Shown here piece by piece: positions 22,340 through 33,944 of a DNA stretch of 64,000 nt. Below the pieces are notes generated by a model. That model was not told the DNA's origin, ran no database searches, and worked only from the letters and a program-made list of their open reading frames with translations. Both the position numbers and the translations under genes were made by a program. Origin of the DNA: Boswellia sacra (lineage: Eukaryota > Streptophyta > Magnoliopsida > Sapindales > Burseraceae). How positions within the stretch are numbered: position 1 is the first letter of the stretch; every line of letters starts with the position of its first letter. The stretch is taken from NCBI GenBank assembly GCA_013180625.2, contig SNVD02012289.1, positions 372,001 to 436,000 of the forward strand. The letters are read 5' to 3'.

Positions 22340-23680
22340 AGAGAATGGATATATAAAAACCAAAAGGAGAGCTAGGGTTGTTTTATGACCTAATACTAAT
22401 AGTAAAGGAAGGGAACGTTTCGAAACGGTGCGTACTCGACTGTATTTCCGGTGGCAACTTAATGCCGTCGATGAGACTGTCGGTAAACACTTCGTTTTTC
22501 GACAAATATGTCAACAACGTAAAGGGTCAATATATAATTTTTTTTAATAGCGTCAATTTTGTATCTACGTATAATATGCGAGAAATGTAACGCTAACTGA
22601 GAAAAAATTGGTATATTAAAATGCTTTATTTTTTTTTTTTGGAAAGAGAATGCTTAAAATTCTCTCTTGCAAAATTCTAGTGTAGGATTTGCCAACTTTA
22701 TCGTACAAAACATGACAAGTATAAATTAACTCCGCTCAAGGATTTTAGCAGTACTGCTGTATGATCGTAGTAATTATTTTAACGATCCAAAATCTTTAGT
22801 TACATATCATGCGTTATTTAGGGTACTTAATTAATATTTGTAATATTATATGTTTAAGTTGAATTCGGAAGTTTAAAAAAAAATAAAATTGCAATTTTAA
22901 ATATGCATTTGAAAAAGAAGGAAAGAAAACGTAAACCAAATATTTTGGATCAAATCATAACTTTATAGAAAAACGATGTTTATAACAATGAGAAAAGATA
23001 GCCATATTCTATAAATTTGTCAACAGAAGATAAAATTTGAATAGATTAAGTCTGTTGCCAAGTTTTTCAATTATCAGTTTAAATTATTTTAATGCAGCAA
23101 CAAAAAAAAAAAGATTAATCTGGCACGTACGTAGTTGAATCAAATATATAGAAGCATGCACATTTGTTTGTACAAACTAGCAGATTGATTCAAAGTTCTG
23201 AGACTACCAACCAAAGACACATTAGTCGGAAACATTCTTATTACTAATATTGAAAAATTCAAGACTTGTGAGTAGAATGAATAAGTTGCTTTTCATCCAA
23301 GAATGGATCATCATATACTGAAATTTGGATCTCCCTTTAGAATTTGGATACCTTGAGGTGGCTATATAGAGATTCAGAGTTATCAAGCTGTGAGGACTTC
23401 ACATACATAGCGCCAGGCTCAAAGGCAAAGAGTTTTGTCACCAAGAACATTCACATATTTTCACTGGTTATCAACAATTTGAAAGGTTTCTATTTTCGTA
23501 TTCAACGAGAAGATCAGTTTTTAAAGAAAGATCGAAAGATTCGGTGATGCAATTAGGTGAAAAAAAATTTCCACCATTACCAGTATTACAAACAAACCAG
23601 AGTTCCGAACTAGGTGTATGTGAATAGCTTTCGATATCAATAATTAAGAAAAGTAAGAGGAAAAACAGAACATACTATGA
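22340..23680. other. Intergenic region
   Basis: AT-rich, no supported gene. Its right part is the presumed 3' untranslated region of the minus-strand methyltransferase. Confidence 0.4.
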
Positions 23681-25087
23681 TCATATAGCTCTTGGAGGTT
23701 TCTCTAACAATGCAGAAAGGTAAACTTCATCCTTAGATTTAGGAGAAATAGCCCACTTGTGTTTCTTGTACCTGAATTGCAGAAACATGTACATGTAGTC
23801 ATCCAGATCCTTTCTATTGCAGAAGAATCTATCAATCCATAGCACTCCTCCAGGTCTTAATATCCGATCCCAGTCGAACAGGATGAAATCCATTAACAGC
23901 AAATCAATCCAGCCATCCATGAACCCAGTTGTATGGATCAAGTCCATTGTGTTATCAAAGAATGGCAGGCGTTGATTCAACGTCAAATAGAGAGGAACCA
24001 AACCTCTAAGTGCAATCATCTCACTGAATGGAGCGCCAAGGTTCAAAGCAGTTGAGACAATTGTAACATTTTTTTCTCTCATCCTAGCAGCAAAAGTACC
24101 TGTACCAACACCAAAGTCCAGACCAATCCTGATCTCCCCAGGCTTGGTTGTCAAAACATCATTGATCAGGAAATCCACAGGAAGTGAGCTATTAGTTACC
24201 CATTTAAGCTTTTCCTTCTCCATTTCGAAACAGCCAGTACACTTCGAATAACCGCGTTTAGGATTCTTGCTTGACAAACACTCAAAGTTCCTGCACTGAT
24301 AATTGCTCCATCTTACATTTCTACCATCTGGCAATTTCCATAGAGATTCATTGATGGGATATGGCTTCTGGTAGACCTTAGAAGCCCTGGTCATGCAACG
24401 CCTTCGAGGCAAAGGATCACACCCATTAACCATCAGCTTCTGAGCAGCATTCCAATCATCTTTACAATATGAACCAATATCATAATCCATGTACTCTTCC
24501 AACTCTTTCTTCATCAATACACATGCTTGGCCTATTGTGTTGTATATCCTCTCCGTTCCATATATATTAACCTTCCCAACTCTGTTCTCTTTTGGGGTTA
24601 TATACTTCCGAATCTCCTCTATCACAAAATTATTAATCAAAGGCACCTCTTTCGTTGTTGAGTTGCTAATCCCTTCTGGTTTCGGCAGCCTAATCTGTCT
24701 AAGAGAAATGTGAGCACTGTAAAGAGGTCTAATCACCTCCTCCTCCAAAAATTTCTTGTACTCCAATTTTGTAATACTAGTTTTAGCAATAGAATCTCTC
24801 TCCTTCTCCAATTGTTGCACAGTTTTTTCAAGATTTTCTTGCAGGCTTTCCATACTTTTCAGTACTTCCCCAACTCGATCATTCAATGCTCTAATATCAA
24901 CTCCATCATATGCATACTTGACACCATAAAAATGGCGGCATATGTCTTCATTGTGTATGAAAAATCCAGCTGAGTAAAACATAAAGAGACTTGATAAACT
25001 TACAATTATAACAAGGCTTCCGAGGATAATCTGAAGCCAACCCATGATTCTTCCCAATCTACATTTTGGAAAGCATGATCTTCCCAT
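23681..25087 (-). CDS. Membrane-anchored SAM-dependent methyltransferase
   Basis: The predicted 468-residue protein is a type II membrane protein of the plant family typified, from memory, by At1g29790 and At3g05390; its substrate is not known. After a short basic tail a single membrane segment spans about residues 14-41 (GWLQIILGSLVIIVSLSSLF), then a coiled coil at about 65-105 (SMESLQENLEKTVQQLEKER). A cysteine-rich region follows (NGCDPLPRRRCMTRA, NYQCRNFECLSS, YSKCTGCFEMEKEK). The C-terminal Rossmann-like domain starts at about 321 with motif I, IGLDFGVGTGTFAARM, and includes LPFFDNTMDLIHTTGF and DRILRPGGVLWIDRFF. The topology suggests an endomembrane, probably Golgi, enzyme. The start is the first ATG at 25087; two further codons are open upstream but begin with GTG. 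The coding part is intronless; a GTATGT at about 25437 suggests an intron in the leader. Confidence 0.93.
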   Translation of the reverse strand: MGRSCFPKCRLGRIMGWLQIILGSLVIIVSLSSLFMFYSAGFFIHNEDICRHFYGVKYAYDGVDIRALNDRVGEVLKSMESLQENLEKTVQQLEKERDSIAKTSITKLEYKKFLEEEVIRPLYSAHISLRQIRLPKPEGISNSTTKEVPLINNFVIEEIRKYITPKENRVGKVNIYGTERIYNTIGQACVLMKKELEEYMDYDIGSYCKDDWNAAQKLMVNGCDPLPRRRCMTRASKVYQKPYPINESLWKLPDGRNVRWSNYQCRNFECLSSKNPKRGYSKCTGCFEMEKEKLKWVTNSSLPVDFLINDVLTTKPGEIRIGLDFGVGTGTFAARMREKNVTIVSTALNLGAPFSEMIALRGLVPLYLTLNQRLPFFDNTMDLIHTTGFMDGWIDLLLMDFILFDWDRILRPGGVLWIDRFFCNRKDLDDYMYMFLQFRYKKHKWAISPKSKDEVYLSALLEKPPRAI

Positions 25088-26444
25088 CTTCACTTGGCCG
25101 ACACTGAAAGACTTCTCTTCCTCAGAGCCTGAACCTAATCAAAGCTCAATTTTGATTAAAAAAGAATTACAAAATGGGAACTATAATCAAAACTCAGTCT
25201 TTGCATGCAAACCACAAAAATGCAAACAATATATGCCAAGGCTAAGATGCAAGTCTTTAATTTGATAACCACTCACTTGCATGCTCAAATTAAGACGAGA
25301 CATTCATTAGCATCAAGATTAAATTTTACAATTTTCCACTGTTTTCTCATTAACCAAACAAATAAAGAAAAGATGGAAACAAATGAATCTATAGAAATTA
25401 ATACAAACAAAGGCTCATTAACAAATTAAAGACATACCCTGATAAGAATCCGCCAAAATTAGCGCAAAAAACGCATCTGAATCGCACTTTCTTTGCAAAT
25501 TCAATAATCTTAACCAAACTTTGTCATCCAAAGGCCTTACAAAATATATAATTGAACCTCCTCTGCCTCACTTAAACGTCGAAAACGCTCCACATTTCAC
25601 TCCAATGCAGAGCTAAACCAGCTTGTACAGTTCTCAACTGAGCTTCACAGCTGGAACAAGGTAAAACTCAAGCTTTAGTTAAGTATAAAGACTCTAAACA
25701 GAGTAAAGTTGATGGAGTTGCTTGTTGTCGAAGTGGCTTTAATTATGCACGAATCTCGCGAAGAAAGTCTAGAGAAGATCACATTATATTATCAGTCTTA
25801 ACATTTTTTTATGTTTATATTGAAGCGTTGACTGTTAAAGATGATGAGTGACGATGCGTTAAGTTCAGTTCTTTGCAGAGCTGGCTCACTTGGGTCGGCG
25901 GCATTGCCGAAACTCTTGCCACTTTCGACCGTTAAGCATCTCTTTTTTTTTTTTTTTTTTTTACTTAAAAAAGTAATCAAAATTATGGAAGTTAAAAAAA
26001 AAAATTATATATTATAACTACTTATCGAGAGCTCAAGATTTTTATGGTTGCTGGCGGTGCGGCCAGACTTAAACATTGGGAGGGGCTAGTTGAAAAAAAT
26101 TCAGAAACTTCAGAGGTCAATAGAAGAAAAATGTAATAATTTGGTTAAAATACAAGTGATTTTACAATCAAATCTCTGACTTTTTCAAATTTTGCAGGGA
26201 CCAGAGCCCTCGCTGGCCACTATTTATAGATCCGTCCCTAGTTGCTAGATCCTAAAATTTGATAACTATTTTTATCAAACTCAACAACTAAAAAAAATAT
26301 AGAGTTATAGGTCGAATATCTAAAATTTTTAAAATAATGATTACTTTCAACAAGTTTTTATAAATTTGTTCTTATTCTTTTCTTAAAAAAAAAAAAAAAG
26401 GGATACATAGAAATTAAGCGGATGTCATATCACTCACAGATATA

Positions 26445-26950
26445 GATCCTTAATTTTCGAATACCATTAATCCATCAATTAAACATATTACTGGAAGACA
26501 ATTTTGCTCTTTTTATATTATAAGATTATTTATTTATTTCTCTTTATAAAGGAGATAAATTTTAAAAACACTAATACGACTCGAAAAATTCATATTTTTT
26601 AAAATTTTATAGAAAATGGTTTGTATAGATGGTTTATAAAAAGTGATTTTTTAAAAATAAAAATTAAAAAGAAAAAAGTTTGTAGATAAATGAAAATAGT
26701 AGTCTAAGTAGTTTTCTTTCTAATTTTTATTTTTTTAAATTTATATTTTTAAAAATAAAATTAAAAATAAAATGGTTAGTAAATAAACCATTTTTTTAAA
26801 AAATAATTTGTAAATAAAAATTAATGTTTTAAAATTTTTTTCTATTATAAAAAGAAATAAATAAATAAATCTTATAATATAAATAAGGGCAAAATTATCT
26901 TTTATAATATTTTTAATAGATGGACTAATAGTATTTGAAAATTAAGGATC
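26445..26950. mobile_element. Foldback MITE with ~105-bp inverted arms
   Basis: The arm 26445-26549, starting GATCCTTAATTTTCGAATAC, is matched by the reverse complement of 26845-26950, starting GATCCTTAATTTTCAAATAC, over its whole length with few mismatches. The roughly 300 bp between are A/T-rich and partly self-complementary. Similarity may extend further on the right (to about 27010), so the true ends are uncertain. No coding sequence. Confidence 0.65.
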
Positions 26951-27404
26951 TTTATGTTACTTTGTCGAAGATTAGGGAGAGCGTTATTTCGTCTAAACGT
27001 TGAGGATAACAATGTTAATTACTCTATTTCAACATATGATTCCCATACAAGAAAAGGAAGAATTGTGGTGTGGTTTCCGCTTTCTAATTAGCATGTGCAA
27101 GAGATTTCCTGTCACAAAATTGAAGTGATTTTCATGATAATCTTAAGCCTCATCAAACATTAATACAATGTAAGAAAGCTTGGATTAACAAACTTAGGTA
27201 TTCATTAATTCAATTTATGCGAGATGCAGGAGTGGTACAGTCCGTGGTAGCTGCTGCCTCACCTGTCCGCTTGCAGTCCTCCTGTCTCTGTAGCATTGTT
27301 TCTATCATTATGTTTGCACTCTCTTTATTGTCTGCCCCTTCCTAAACTGCGCATGTAGCTCTCTTTCATTTCCTTTTCCTTTTCTTTTTTATCAATTTCA
27401 CAAA

Positions 27405-27900
27405 CCTCCTCTAAGGTTTGTCAAAATCTCATATACCGTTAAAAATTTCATTTAACAAAATGTAAATTTTTTAAATTGTCCATAATTAACTATAAAGTTT
27501 TAAAATAATAGAAGAAATTTAAACTAGAAAATAAAGAAATGATATTGAAAGGCTTAAACTTTATAAGATAAATTTTTAAATCCAAATACAATAAATTTCT
27601 TATTATTCCAATATTTTAACAAATGGATTAATATAAATTTTTAATAATTTTTTAAGTTTATGTATTATTTATAGTGGTAGTAAATTTTTAAAAAATTCTT
27701 GAGATAATAGTTGATAGAAAACCATTAGCAAGTTTTAAGTTTTTTAATTTTTATTTTAAAATTTGAATTATTTTTAATAGTCAATTATAGACAATTTGGG
27801 AGGCTTTTTTTTTGTAACGAAATTTATAACAATTCTTAACAGAGAGGGGAGGTGCATAAGATTTTCACAATTGGAGGTGCTCATATGACATTTTGGCAAA
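27405..27900. mobile_element. Possible second foldback element, degenerate
   Basis: AAATTGTCCATAATTAACTA near 27475 is matched in inverted form near 27780-27800, and outer CACCTCC/ACCTCCTC-type ends with TTTGTCAAAAT or TTTGCCAAAAT lie at about 27405 and 27900. The arms are interrupted and mismatched. It is non-coding. Confidence 0.35.
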
Positions 27901-28589
27901 TCTCAATTTAGAAATAGACCCCTTTTTTTTAATTTCTCCTTGTATTTCAAGTGAAAATTATTAATTAAAAAAATCATCTAATAGATAGATTGATGATATA
28001 ATAAATAATATACTTATCTTTAAAATAATATCTTGTATCATTTGAACAGTGCTATTTGAAATATAGCTCTGAAATTTACATAATTATTCAATTAAAACCC
28101 TAAACTAATACTATGCGAATACCAATTCATTGTTTTGAACTGATTTTTTAACGTGACATGGGTAAACAAACTTACCATATTGAGAAATTGAAGTAACACC
28201 TTAATGACATAGCTTCTGTAAAATCTTTCACTACATGGCATGGATGTAAAAATTGGGATACACTTAAGACAATCTTTTCATTTATACGAGTATGCAAAAT
28301 TCATTCTCTGTTCTACCTTTCATCTTATTATCGACTTTAACTTCATCCACATAAAGGTCCTCCAAACGAACTGATTAAAATTTGACACATCGATAACATT
28401 AATTAACAAATCATATTTAATGTTTACCCATCATCTGTAATCCTATTCTAAATAACCTTACTTAAAAATTAAGATGATATTTTGGATACAGTTTCGGCTT
28501 GCCATAGATCAACCAGTTTAAAAACAACCAAACCGTGGCATATTCTCATAGCAATTGCAACTCCATAATGACAACATCCTTCATAAGAT

Positions 28590-28651
28590 TATATTTATGT
28601 TTCCTAATAATAGTGTATCTTATATTTATGTTTCCTAATAATAGTGTATCT
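28590..28651. repeat. Perfect 31-bp tandem repeat, two copies
   Basis: 28590-28620 and 28621-28651 are identical, each containing TTTATGTTTCCTAATAATAG. Confidence 0.9.
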
Positions 28652-28837
28652 TACAATCGCAAAAGATGTGAAACAATTAAATAAATTTCATGTAAATGGA
28701 TTGCAAATTTGATGAAGCTCAAATCCCAGAAATCCATTAAACTGACACATGTTAATGGTCTAGTAGTCGCGAAGTGATGATAATTAAGATTAAGGTTGTT
28801 GAAATATTAGTTTATTTTTGATGCGAGGTCTCTTCTC

Positions 28838-30467
28838 AGTTCAATTTCTCTCTTTCTTGCAAAAGTGTTGCATAGACAGACACACAACAAAAATTTCTCT
28901 TCCTCTGTAGCGCTCTCTTTATTATACAAATAACACTACCACCACTCTGCTTCTCTCTCTCATTTTTCCCTCTCTGCACTGCAGCCTAGCAAATTCACCA
29001 TCAAAACAAAGCCACTATCTTTCCTCACCAGGGTATATCTCTCTCTCTTTTAACTCTGCTTTGTTTTGTTTTGTTTTGTTTGTTTCTTAGTTTGCTTTCT
29101 TCTCTAGGTGTGTTGTGTTGTATGTGACACAGATTCTTAACATATGTAAATCATAGCATAACGTGAAAACTCAAAACCCATCTTTCACAGGTTTCCTCTT
29201 TCACGTTGCTTTTCCCGTTTCAAGCTCCCTTCAATGGAGGTTAGTCGATATTAGCATTATCTTTTCTCTTCAATGTGATATTTTTTTTGCACTGTGTATG
29301 TTGTTTATGACTTCTCTTCTGTGCCGATTGTTTCTGGGATCACTTGCCAATTCTGCATACAAAGTTTGTGTTTTCAGCGTTTGGTTGAATATTATCGGTT
29401 TGCCTCTTCTTGTGTGAAGGTTTTGCTCAATGTAGTCGTTTGATTGGTTTCTTTAGATTCTTTTTCGTTATGATTTTTGTTCTCCTACATCTTTAACAGC
29501 TTTGATGTTCAGCTTCGTAAGAATTGACCTGGGTTCAGTAATCTTGTTGTAAGGTGGTTGCTTCGAACTCTGCTTCGTATGTCTTTCTCAGAGTGTATAT
29601 GCTTGATTGCTTTTTTTCTTGTTTGGGTACATCTACTTTGGTACCAAAAATTTTTTGGTTGATCAGTGTATCTGTGTCCGTTAACCATATATGCTTGGGT
29701 GCTTATAGAAAACACTTTGGGATTTTTGTTTCTGAAATAGAGTATTATGGGATTTTCCTGAAGAATTTGGTTTGTGGGTTTCACTTGGTTACTTCTGTTG
29801 TTTCGGGAAAATGTTTATGAAGCAAGTTCTCTAAGTGGCGAGGAAAGAATATTATTTTATTTCTAGGTTTTCTTTTTTGGTTTAGGAACTTCTGGTTAAT
29901 CAGAAAGGTTTGTTTTCCTAGTTGTTCTTCTCATTGTTGCTTGAATTCTTGAAGGCTTACCATCTAAAGATTTGCTTATCATTGCATGTTTGAAGTTGTA
30001 TGTCCATGCACTGATGTTGCATTTTTGTGTCCATCCACCGATGTGCAATGCTGTCAAACAGTAGCAGCTGAAGTTTTCACTCTTTCTCAGTTTGAGGCAT
30101 CATGATACTGTCATCATTTTCATGCATATATCAAAATTCTTCTCCTGCATTATATATTGAAAGAATTTGAAATGTTTGACAAAGTGTGGATTTTATTGAT
30201 TTCCTCCAGGCATGAACTCTCGGATTTAAGGCACATGTTATAACAATTGAACGGTCTCACTTCCATGTCATGCTTCAATTAACATTCATGCAGCCTTTTT
30301 GTTTCTTCCGTTAAACTGAATTTTCAGTGATTCATAACAATGCCGTGGCTTCTGTCAAACATGTCCTTAAACGCATCATCTATGCTTAATAATTGATGCT
30401 TCTATTCCTTGCTGTTCATTATTGATATTTGTGTGCATGTGTTCCTTGGTCTATAATGTTTTGGCAG
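28838..30467 (+). promoter_or_regulatory. Probable leader exon and ~1.4-kb leader intron of the SANT gene
   Basis: A CT-rich stretch (about 28840-29032), typical of plant leaders, ends at a GTATAT donor at 29033. The acceptor TTTTGGCAG directly precedes the ATG at 30468. Between them lies T-rich, intron-like sequence. Long first introns in leaders often raise expression in plants. The exact transcription start and the single-intron model are inferred. Confidence 0.4.
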
Positions 30468-33400
30468 ATGGATTCGGATCCACTGAATGATGATAGCAAT
30501 TCCACTGAAGAGACATGTCTTAAGCAATCTCCTCCAGATTCTCCTGATATAAGTGACTTGTTTGGAGATCAACAGGTGAATCCTCGAATTGGTGAAGAAT
30601 TCCAGGTCGAAATTCTTCCCATGATAACAGGAACTGAGTATATTCAGCTATTAATGAACCCTACTGATTCAAGTGTTATGTTTGATGTTTCACATTCCTA
30701 TCTAATGGGTTTGCCCATCCCAATTATGTGGCTTCATGAAGTGAATGAGATAGAGGATCAAGAGTCAAAAGTTCACAATTCTGATGATAAAGCTAGCGCA
30801 GATGAGCCTTTCAAGTTTAAAAAGAGCAAAAGGAGTCAAGTTAATATAGGGAAGAAAGGTTCAAAACTCAATGCTTCAGATTTGTACTGTACATTGACCA
30901 ATGAAAAAGAATCAAAATCAGAAAATTTTGATCCAAAGATTGCTGGGAGAACTAACCTAGGTATATGCACAAGTTATTCTCCGGTTCCTGGTCTGCAAGG
31001 AGACACTTGGAGCGACGCAGAAAAAGATATTTTTCTTCTTGGTTTATATATTTTTGGCAAAAACTTTGTTCAGATAAAAAGATTTGTCGAGACCAAGGAC
31101 ATGGGGGATATATTGTCATTTTACTATGGGGAATTTTATAGGTCCAAAGAATACCATAGGTGGTCAGATTGCAGAAAACCAAGAAGTAGGAAATGTGTAT
31201 ATGGACGGAAAGTTTTTACCGGATGGAGGCAGCAAGAATTGTTATCTCGTTTGCTTCCCAGTGTTCTGGAAGAGTCTCAGAATCCTTTACTTGAGGTACT
31301 GCATTATTGTATGCATGAGATGTTATTTTGAATCTAGTCATTGATGATATAAACTTGTATATGCTAAGACTGGTTTCACCAAATTGAACTGTTTACCCTG
31401 TTTTATTCTTCTTCTTCCATTTTCTATTGTTAGTTTTGTATTTTAAAATGAGTTGAAAAAAGATGCCGTGTTTGTTTTAATGTCCTCCCCTGCATAGAGA
31501 ATAGGGAACTTCTAAAACTGTTTAAAACATAGGACAGTTCTAACAATGAAGTCATTAATCTGATGCCATGGGTCACAGGAATGTGAAGTTCATACCAGAT
31601 TATAACCATAAAGATCAACTCTTCTGCTTATGTTTCACAACTAAGGAAGATACTTTATTCATTGGAAAATGAGCAGTGGGAATATAATAGAATGTGAGGA
31701 GATTTTTCTGATAATCCATGAATTTTATATCAAATTGGCTATGCAAAATGCATTGCTTTGTGGTTACTACAAATATGTCTTGTCTATGAACAGCTACATG
31801 AGGGACACTGTGTTATGTGATCTCTTATTTAGGTTCTCATCTCTTGGCAGGTTTCCAAGTCATTTGCAGAGGGAAGAACTTCATTAGAGAGTTATGTCTC
31901 TTATTTGAAGGCTACAGTTGGAATTCTTGCTCTTGTAGAATCTGTAGGCATTGGTAAGGGGAAGGAAGATCTCACAAGCCTTGCTATGGAGCCTGTGAAG
32001 ACCAATCAATGGTTTCCTGTTTGTCCCACAATGCCGAGTGGCAAAGCTTGCTCCTCTCTTACATCCAGCGACATAATCAATTTTTTAACTGGAGGCTTCC
32101 GCTTAAGCAAAGCTCGATGTAACGATATTTTCTGGGAAGCTGTTTGGCCTCGTTTGCTAGCAAGAGGATGGCACTCGGAGCAACCCAAGAATCATGGATA
32201 TGTCAGTTCCAAAGATTATCTAGTTTTTCTTATGCCTGGAGTTAAGAAATTCTCAAGAAGGAAACTTGTGAAAGGAGACCACTACTTTGATTCAGTAAGT
32301 GATATTTTGAACAAAGTGGCATCTGAACCAAAACTTCTTGAACTGGAAGCTGAAGAAGCTAAAGTCAGCAACTGCACTGAAGAAGATCGGTGGGTTCCAG
32401 AAGAGTTATCAGAGCCGGATGATCCATCCAATCGGCGACCCCATTGTTACCTTAAACCCCGTACTTCTACTTGCAATTCCGAGAATATGAAGTTCATGGT
32501 TGTAGATACCAGTTTGCTTCATGAAGGAAAATCATCCAAGGTGCGAGAGCTGAGATGTTTACCAGTTGATTTTAAAGACAATTCCAAACTAATCCGTCTT
32601 TCAAAAAAAAACAAAGGGTATTTGTTTGAGAATTTCCTGGATAAGAGTAAGCCTGATGCTGCTAATATGCCATTAAATGGACAAAAGAGTATCACTCGTT
32701 CTGAACAAAGCAAGGACATATTTAATACTGGTGGTCCAGACAGTATGAAGTTCATGGTTGTGGATACCAGCTTAGTTCATGGAGGAAAATCATCCAAGGT
32801 GAGATCACTGAGATATCAGCCGGTTGAGTCTAAAGTTTCATCTAATATGAACTGTTTAACAAAAGTAGATGAAGGAAATTCCTCTAATCATTCAGTGGAT
32901 GAGCATAAGCCAAATGCTATTGGTACACAACTGATTTCTGAGCCAGATGCTTCTGGTACATTGTTCAATAAGTTTGTTGATATCTACAGTGAAACTACAG
33001 TTGCATATGGATGTGCTAATTCAAATGAAAAGGCAGTTAATTCGGGCTCTGCTAAGAAAATGGAGATGTGCCAGGATCAGAACACTAATAAATCGGAAGA
33101 CAAAAAGTCAAAGGGGATTATAAAGCACCATTTCAGTCGAAGATCAAAATCTGGCAATACAAATACTTTAGCTCCTGTTGTTAAACGGAGGAGGTTAACG
33201 GCTTGTGCTAAAACAGAAACAAGTCGCCTTGCTGAGAACACAGGTGGCATGGGGTCGAAAGAAGTAGAGCCCAGTAGTGCCTTGAACTTATCAGGGGCTG
33301 GCTACAATGATGTGGGTCCTTTGCAAGAGGAGGTATCACTAAATTCTTCTGTAGGCATTCGAGAAGAGGAGAGCAGTGGATGTTTATCCAAACAGACTTG

Positions 33401-33944
33401 TTTTGGCATGCAGATGTCTCGTGGAAAAAATGAGAACCTTCAAATCCCTTTGTCAATTGATCTAAACCTCTCCCAGGTTCCACCGGATTCTGACAAAGGC
33501 GAACTGTTAATGATGGATGTGGAAGACAGCCAATGCATGAATTCAAATGGTTCATTCTTTCATGAGAAGAAGCTTAACCTTGAGGAAATGAAAACCTCTG
33601 CTGATGTTGGTGCTGGAGAGCAGCGGCCCAACTTGAAGCCCAGGAGGCAAAGCACCAGAAACCGACCTTTGACTGCTAAAGCATTGGAAGCACTTGCTTG
33701 TGGGTTCTTAAACATCAATAAGAAAGAGAAAGGCAAGGAATTTCACACAGGAGGAATGCCATTTTCAAATCCTTCACGCAGGGCACGTAGCAGAATCAAC
33801 GTATCATCCAAACGCAGTAGTGCTGGTACAGGTGTTGTGGATTTTAAGGAAGAAAAGGAGGTCAATGAGACTTTTATTGTTAATAAAGATATTGCTTGCA
33901 AACCTCTCAGCCAATTTGAAGAGAAGAGTCTGAATATCTTCTAA
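30468..33944 (+). CDS. Large SANT-domain nuclear protein (At1g09050/At2g47820 family)
   Basis: Two coding exons, 30468-31295 and 31851-33944, give 973 residues. The start is the ATG right after the acceptor (MDSDPLNDDSNSTEETCLKQ); the upstream open frame is intron. A conserved N-terminal block includes PRIGEEFQVEILP. A SANT/Myb-like domain lies at about 176-225 (GDTWSDAEKDIFLLGLYIFG, then FYYGEFYRS), followed by GWRQQELLSRLLP. Exon 2 carries a plant-specific region with SDIINFLTGGFRLSKARCND and FWEAVWPRLLARGWHS. The rest is hydrophilic, with basic patches (VVKRRRLTACAKTE, RRQSTRNRPLTAKALEAL). From memory, Arabidopsis relatives are annotated only as arginine-glutamic acid dipeptide repeat-like proteins, so a chromatin corepressor role is an inference. 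An internal repeat is listed separately. Confidence 0.9.
32487..32846 (+). repeat. Internal protein repeat in the SANT protein
   Basis: Residues from about 489 (MKFMVVDTSLLHEGKSSKVR) recur from about 575 (MKFMVVDTSLVHGGKSSKVR), each continuing through LR, a Pro-Val and a charged stretch. The DNA copies start at 32487 and 32745, about 100 bp each, 258 bp apart. Confidence 0.9.

Larger units (their letters stand above)
25500..28837. other. AT-rich gene-free region
   Basis: No gene is supported. The first 250 bp probably form the methyltransferase promoter. The rest holds poly-A/T tracts, two foldback elements (listed separately) and a short tandem repeat. A stretch near 26180-26250 is reminiscent of degenerate retroelement sequence but has no diagnostic motif. 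Confidence 0.4.

Noticed and set aside
26040..26250. Possible retroelement remnant
   Set aside because: Slightly less AT-rich with retroelement-like phrases, but no LTR ends, primer site or coding motif.
30429..30467. Upstream in-frame codons of the SANT gene
   Set aside because: They precede a clear TTTTGGCAG acceptor directly before the ATG, so they are intron sequence.
33208..33555. 115-codon minus-strand open frame inside the SANT gene
   Set aside because: Shadow frame of the long, well-supported plus-strand exon; no motif or independent signal.
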